From assembly GCA_030040525.1 (NCBI GenBank), contig JASHTN010000106.1, forward strand, positions 1-8,949: a stretch of DNA of 8,949 nt, given 5' to 3'. The number at the start of each line of letters is the position of its first letter. The stretch's first letter is position 1. This DNA comes from Gammaproteobacteria bacterium. GTDB taxonomy: Bacteria > Pseudomonadota > Gammaproteobacteria > Steroidobacterales > Steroidobacteraceae. The notes under the pieces are model-generated. The model was not told where the DNA came from and did not search any database. It saw nothing but the letters and a program-made list of their open reading frames with translations. A program made the translations under genes and the position numbers. Below are positions 5,723-8,949 of the stretch, one piece after another.

Positions 5723-7513
5723 TCAGCTCGCCAGCCTCGGCAGCGGCCCTTGCGCACGCGCCTGCAGCACCCCGCGGGCACTGTCGTCGATCGCGTAGGT
5801 CGGGACCTGCTCGAGTACCGCGCGGGCGAACTCGGGCAGCCCCGTGAGAATCGCCGAGATGCGTGCAACCTCGCCCGAGGCCGTCTCGATGCGAAACCAT
5901 CGCATCTCCTTGGAATAAGTGAGCCGCGTGACGTCGCGCCACCTGAGCGAGCCGCGCGGACCGAGGAGGCGCCCGAACTCGAGCCCGTCGGCGGTGAGCA
6001 CGTGCCAGACGCGCACGGACTCGAGGATCAGCAGTAGCCCGAGCGCGCCGAATGCCGCGAACACGCCCGCGACGACCGGTCGGCCCGCGCCGTTCCCGGC
6101 GGTCGCCACGAAGGCTGCAAGGATGAGCAAGGCCCCGAGCACGAGAACGCCGATGATGCCCGTGATCGCCGGGTACTGCATGCGAGCGGGGGCCGCGGCT
6201 GCTTGCGCTCGCTTGCGGCTCGCCGCCGCCCAGGCCGTGACGAGGCTCGTCAGCAGCGCGCCCGCTGCCGGTATGAGAGCGGCCCACCACTCGCGCCCAC
6301 CGTTTGAGCGGCGCTTGCACTCAGCGGACGGCTTCTCGCCGCGCGCGGCAAGAAACCGTACGGCGTCCGGGAAACACTGCGCGGCGGAAGCCCGTATCCA
6401 TGGCAGGCCGGCCTGTTGGTTCGGGGCTTTGTGGAGTGCCGGCAAGCCATCGAAGCTGCCTTTGCCTACGACGAACTGCGCCCAAGGATCGTTCTGCTCC
6501 GCCGCCCGCACGAGAAGCGGCCAGGCCTTCTCATCCTCATGGGCCTGCACGTAGATCCAGCCGAGGCGTCCCGCGCTCCAGGCATCCTTCGGATCGCGAC
6601 CTTCGAGGAGCTTCAAGCCCCGCTGCACATCCGTCGGGCGATTCAGATCCTGGGCGGCGCGCGTGAAGCCGATGAGCGCCTCGGTCGAGGGCTCTTCACC
6701 TGCCGCCGGCGCGAGATCGAGCACCCGCTGCCACTCATCGAAAGTCTTCTGAGTGTCCGCGCCGCTCATTGCATCCTCGGCAAGATCGGCATGAATCAGC
6801 ATGTTGAGGCGTGCGAGGAGCGCGGCTGGCGCGTGCTGTGCTTCGCACTTTCTGAGGAACTCCTGCATCTGCTCATACGAGCCGCCCCACCGGGGACGCA
6901 GGCTGAACATGTAGCGGTAACGGATGAGGACATTGTCGGGATCGATGGCCATGCCCTGCTCGTACCAGCGGCGGCGCTCGGACGCGGTGCCTTGGAGCAT
7001 CGCGACGTTGAGGAGATACAGGGCGCTCAGGTAAGGCTTGGCGGTGAGCTTGAGCGATGACAGCAGGTCGGGCTGGGCGCGCGACAGATAGTTCTTCATC
7101 GCCTCGATCTGACCGGTCGGCGTGTCCCTGATGAACTTCTCCCCGCGCGCTGCCCACGCCATGCGATAGAGGTAGACGCCGCGCGAAAGTACCGCGACAT
7201 AGGAGCTCGGATACGCCTCCACCCAGCGGTCGAAGAAGCCCTCGTTATCGGTGGAGTTCTCGTAGAGCTGCCTGACGCTCGCATAGAGCTGCTCGTCCGA
7301 GAGGCTCCCGGCCTCGTAACGCTGCTGCTGCTGCGAGTAATAGTCCTGAAGGACTGCGTATTTGCCGGACTTGAGCCAGCTGAGTGGCTGCACGTCGCCT
7401 GCCTGACGGGCGTGCGCCGGCGGCACTGTCGATGGGTCGTCGGCGGCGCGCAGCGATACGGTACCGAGAACGGCGATCAACGTCAGAAGGCAGGTGCTCG
7501 GAACTCTTGCCAC
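5723..7513 (-). CDS. DUF4034-like periplasmic helical-repeat protein with three membrane helices and a C-terminal PH-like domain
   Basis: 596 aa. The GTG start at 7513 is supported by GAGGAG (7519-7524 on the minus strand) 5 nt upstream and by the signal peptide it produces (LLTLIAVLGTVSLRA-ADD, cleavage near residue 23). Residues about 40-225 resemble DUF4034 (KYAVLQDYYSQQQQRYEAG, RWVEAYPSSYVAVLSRGVY, LKLTAKPYLSALYLL). Residues about 230-390 are helical and Sel1/TPR-like, for example GRLGWIYVQAHEDEKAWPLL and AQFVVGKGSFDG. Hydrophobic segments at about 410-430, 449-470 and 479-499 fit membrane helices; basic RKRAQ after the first fits the positive-inside rule and would put the C-terminus in the cytoplasm. 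The last about 90 residues (HVLTADGLEFGRLLGPRGSLRWRDVTRL...) read like a bacterial PH-like domain. The function is unknown. It appears to be transcribed alone; the flhC-like gene lies 142 bp upstream on the same strand. Confidence 0.82.
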   Translation of the reverse strand: MARVPSTCLLTLIAVLGTVSLRAADDPSTVPPAHARQAGDVQPLSWLKSGKYAVLQDYYSQQQQRYEAGSLSDEQLYASVRQLYENSTDNEGFFDRWVEAYPSSYVAVLSRGVYLYRMAWAARGEKFIRDTPTGQIEAMKNYLSRAQPDLLSSLKLTAKPYLSALYLLNVAMLQGTASERRRWYEQGMAIDPDNVLIRYRYMFSLRPRWGGSYEQMQEFLRKCEAQHAPAALLARLNMLIHADLAEDAMSGADTQKTFDEWQRVLDLAPAAGEEPSTEALIGFTRAAQDLNRPTDVQRGLKLLEGRDPKDAWSAGRLGWIYVQAHEDEKAWPLLVRAAEQNDPWAQFVVGKGSFDGLPALHKAPNQQAGLPWIRASAAQCFPDAVRFLAARGEKPSAECKRRSNGGREWWAALIPAAGALLTSLVTAWAAASRKRAQAAAAPARMQYPAITGIIGVLVLGALLILAAFVATAGNGAGRPVVAGVFAAFGALGLLLILESVRVWHVLTADGLEFGRLLGPRGSLRWRDVTRLTYSKEMRWFRIETASGEVARISAILTGLPEFARAVLEQVPTYAIDDSARGVLQARAQGPLPRLAS

Positions 7514-7620
7514 GACAGCTCCTCAGGCTTGCGCTGACGTTTGCCATCGTGGACCCGGGGAGCGCTGCAAAGGAGGACCCAGCGCACAGGACCGGCAAAG
7601 AGTCATTCGGCGGATGGTCG

Positions 7621-7644
7621 GCGGCCACGGGTGCGCACGGCCGC
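7621..7644 (-). terminator. Inverted repeat downstream of the flhC-like gene
   Basis: Perfect 6-bp arms GCGGCC/GGCCGC are separated by 12 bp that contain a further GTGCGCAC palindrome. The element begins 11 nt past the flhC-like stop. There is no U-tract on the minus strand after it. A terminator role is possible but weakly supported in such GC-rich DNA. I see nothing else in the gap 7514-7655 apart from the ribosome binding site of the next gene. Confidence 0.25.
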
Positions 7645-7655
7645 GCCGCGTGCGA

Positions 7656-8207
7656 TCAACCGCGCGACTGCGCCGAGCCGCTGCAGTGCTGGCAGCGCGC
7701 GGCGCGCAGCGGAAAGCGCTCCGTGACGAGGAGGCTCCCGCAATCGCAGCAGCCGCCGAGCCGCAGCTGATCGCCGCGCGTCAGCGCCGTGGCGAGGAAC
7801 ACCGCGTGCTCGAACGAGATCTGCGCCGCGGGCAGCAGTGCGCGATACACCTCGAACGCCTGACAGAGCAGCTCGCCGCGTGCCAGACCGGGGGACGCCG
7901 TGCCGCTGGCGCGCCCGCCCGCCGGCACCACGCCGAGCAGCGACAGCACGCTGGCGAGCACTGCGCTCTCCTGCTGCAGGCGCAGCGAGCGGGTGAAGTA
8001 ACCGACCTGGTGCGGGGACTTGCCGCGATGCCGCGGCAGATCGCGATGCGCCTCGCTCAGATAGGAGCGGTAGAGCTTGCGGATGCGGTCATCCGACAAG
8101 CCGGTCCAGGCGCGGATCGTCTGGGTGCGCGCCTCGTGCTGCAGGAAGCGCAGAGCCAGCTCCATCCGCAGCCGTTCGCGGCTGTAACGATCGTCGGAAA
8201 TGCGCAT
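7656..8207 (-). CDS. FlhC-family zinc-finger transcriptional regulator
   Basis: 183 aa (E. coli FlhC is 192 aa). The family is the DNA-binding subunit of the FlhD-FlhC activator; relatives SetC and AcaC control transfer of integrative elements and plasmids. Seen: an N-terminal helical region ERLRMELALRFLQHEARTQT (11-30), then LSDDRIRKLYRSYL (37-50), which lines up with the FlhC segment ending in RLIKLYKEL. KSPHQVGYFTRSLRLQQES (63-81) follows. The C-terminal zinc site is Cys153-x2-Cys156 ... Cys172-x2-Cys175, the same CxxC...CxxC spacing as FlhC (137/140/157/160). The ATG at 8207 is set by AGGGAG (8213-8218, minus strand) 5 nt upstream; an in-frame upstream start at 8282 would run through the palindromic operator and lacks such a site. 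It is transcribed away from the candidate FlhD-like gene across a shared intergenic region. No flagellar gene is in view, so its regulon is unknown. Confidence 0.85.
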   Translation of the reverse strand: MRISDDRYSRERLRMELALRFLQHEARTQTIRAWTGLSDDRIRKLYRSYLSEAHRDLPRHRGKSPHQVGYFTRSLRLQQESAVLASVLSLLGVVPAGGRASGTASPGLARGELLCQAFEVYRALLPAAQISFEHAVFLATALTRGDQLRLGGCCDCGSLLVTERFPLRAARCQHCSGSAQSRG

Positions 8208-8254
8208 GGGAGCTCCCTGGGGAAGCCTGCCGGCGGGGCTTGCGGCGCCGGTAC

Positions 8255-8278
8255 ATTTTGGGAAAATTTTCCCAAAAT
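8255..8278. promoter_or_regulatory. Perfect 24-bp palindrome (site 1) in the divergent intergenic region
   Basis: ATTTTGGGAAAA is followed directly by its exact reverse complement, a gapless 24-bp dyad. It lies 48 bp upstream of the flhC-like start and 93 bp upstream of the plus-strand gene. It ends next to a plus-strand TACAAT (8278-8283, 5 of 6 to the -10 consensus). The absence of a loop and of a U-tract favours a protein-binding site over a terminator hairpin. The cognate regulator is unknown. Confidence 0.8.
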
Positions 8279-8283
8279 ACAAT
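8278..8283 (+). promoter_or_regulatory. Putative -10 (TACAAT) for the FlhD-like gene
   Basis: TACAAT matches the sigma-70 -10 consensus at 5 of 6 positions. The expected -35 zone falls inside palindrome site 1 (ATTTTG / TTTTGG) and is a poor hexamer, as often seen at activated or repressed promoters. Transcription starting near 8290 would put site 2 right at the start site, so occupation of either palindrome should affect this promoter. On the minus strand CATAAT (8317-8312) and TATTGT (8284-8279) are possible -10 elements for the flhC-like gene, neither with a clear -35. Confidence 0.35.
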
Positions 8284-8290
8284 AGGCAAA

Positions 8291-8314
8291 AATTTGGTAA
8301 AAAATTCCCAAATT
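8291..8314. promoter_or_regulatory. Imperfect second copy of the palindrome (site 2)
   Basis: The 24-bp segment has perfect outer arms AATTTGG / CCAAATT. Its core 20 bp TTTGGTAAAAAATTCCCAAA differs from the matching core of site 1 at only three positions. Its right half, read on the minus strand, is AATTTGGGAA, the same TTTGGGAA half-site found twice in site 1. Centre-to-centre distance from site 1 is 36 bp. This repeat pattern strongly suggests two operators for the same dimeric regulator. Confidence 0.7.
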
Positions 8315-8370
8315 ATGTCTGGCGTCGCGCCGCCGTCCCGCTACCATGGCGAGACACCGGGGAGACTCTC

Positions 8371-8949
8371 ATGCTGTTGCACTGCGAGATGGGCGGCGAG
8401 GAGTGCGGCGCTGATCCGGCGGCGGCGTCCTGGCTGCGGCGCGAGACACTCGAGTCGCTCCACGAGCTGAATGAGCTGGGCTTCGCGCTGCTCGCAGAAC
8501 AGGCCGCAGCGCCGGGCCGGGCTGAGGGCATGGCGTTGCGCGCCGCGGGCGAGCTGTGGCTCGGGCTCGAGCCGTCCGCCCGGCGCCGCGCGGCTGCCTG
8601 CCCGTACCTGCTGCTGGACACGGGCTTTGCCGATGCGCAGCGCTGGCGGCGAGTGGCGGCCTCGCAGGTGGGCGACGCGGCTCAGGGAAGCTACGCAGCG
8701 TTCTTCACGGTGCCCGGGGCAATCGAGCTGCACCGCCTGGTGCTCACCTACGCCTGGCACCTGGCGCGCACCCAGGATGCCGCGGCGCGGCTGCTGCTCG
8801 GCATGGCGGCACCGTGTGCGCAGCTCATCGCGCAGTGCACGCTGCGCCAGATGCACGCGCTCGCCGCAGCGCACCCGGAGTGGCTGCGGCCGCGCTGGCC
8901 GGGCCGGGAAGAGCTCTGGCGCGGGCTGCTCGCCGCGGCAGCCTCGGGC
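8371..8949 (+). CDS. Uncharacterised protein with FlhD-like C-terminal part (incomplete at window end)
   Basis: 193 codons are open from ATG 8371 to the window edge without a stop. GGGGAG (8359-8364) lies 6 nt before the ATG. The protein is Leu/Ala-rich: LHELNELGFALLAEQAA (30-46), ACPYLLLDTGFADAQRW (76-92), LHRLVLTYAWHLARTQD (120-136) and LRPRWPGREELWRGL (172-186). Residues about 122-176 line up by eye with E. coli FlhD: LVLTYAWHLAR with INLSYLLLAQR, QDAAARLLLG with QDKASAMFRLG, CTLRQMHALA with LTLPQMVKLA, and LRPRW with VCHFRF, needing only very short gaps. The first half (LGLEPSARRRAAACPYLLL) may be a diverged repeat of the same unit. From memory, similar Leu-rich proteins with CPxxLxDxxFxD and PRWP motifs occur as hypothetical proteins in Xanthomonadales-type genomes. 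The gene itself is firm; the FlhD relation is a hypothesis, helped by the divergent FlhC-family neighbour. Confidence 0.8.
   Translation, partial: MLLHCEMGGEECGADPAAASWLRRETLESLHELNELGFALLAEQAAAPGRAEGMALRAAGELWLGLEPSARRRAAACPYLLLDTGFADAQRWRRVAASQVGDAAQGSYAAFFTVPGAIELHRLVLTYAWHLARTQDAAARLLLGMAAPCAQLIAQCTLRQMHALAAAHPEWLRPRWPGREELWRGLLAAAASG

Noticed and set aside
8208..8282. Upstream in-frame start extending the flhC-like protein by 25 residues
   Set aside because: It would translate through the palindromic operator, lacks a ribosome binding site, and the ATG at 8207 has AGGGAG at ideal spacing.
8341..8874. Minus-strand 177-codon frame opposite the FlhD-like gene
   Set aside because: It is rich in Arg/Ala/Gln with no domain, and the opposite strand has a better frame with a strong ribosome binding site.

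Overview
The window looks like a chromosomal segment of a GC-rich gammaproteobacterium, probably on the Xanthomonadales/Steroidobacterales side. This is an inference from gene content (TamA, NudC with a TANGO2/NRDE protein, a DUF4034-type membrane protein), the very high GC of most genes, and TAGAAT-type -10 elements. No rRNA, tRNA, CRISPR array, transposase, integrase or phage gene was recognised.

Layout. (1) Positions 1-3413 hold three minus-strand genes. nudC (2514-3413) is followed after 5 nt by an NRDE/TANGO2-family gene (1729-2508). A 166-bp gap with a hairpin and a fresh promoter precedes tamA (1-1562, cut by the window edge and lacking most of its barrel). (2) Positions 3414-3838 are gene-free apart from the nudC promoter and the promoter/RBS of the next gene. 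(3) Positions 3839-5565 are plus-strand and visibly less GC-rich. They encode a membrane-anchored periplasmic protein made of short beta-type repeats and a MarR-GNAT fusion regulator, with a 19-bp palindrome just upstream of the regulator. (4) Positions 5723-7513 (minus) encode a 596-aa protein with a signal peptide, a DUF4034-like helical periplasmic region, three membrane helices and a PH-like C-terminal domain. (5) Positions 7656-8949 hold a divergent pair. An FlhC-family zinc-finger regulator lies on the minus strand. On the plus strand is an incomplete protein whose C-terminal part aligns by eye with FlhD.

The most interesting spot is the 163-bp divergent intergenic region at 8208-8370. 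It contains an AT-rich island (19 G/C in 8251-8320) in otherwise very GC-rich DNA. The island carries a perfect 24-bp palindrome and an imperfect second copy 36 bp away. Canonical FlhD and FlhC are co-transcribed from one operon and form one heteromeric activator. Here an FlhC relative and a candidate FlhD-like partner are transcribed back to back from a shared region with twin operator-like sites, and no flagellar gene is in view. This may be a repurposed FlhDC-like switch. The FlhC assignment is solid; the FlhD assignment is a by-eye hypothesis.

The other units are likely housekeeping or accessory: outer-membrane translocation (TamA), NAD(H)/NAD-capped RNA hydrolysis (NudC), a self-regulated acetyltransferase (MarR-GNAT) and two envelope proteins of unknown role.
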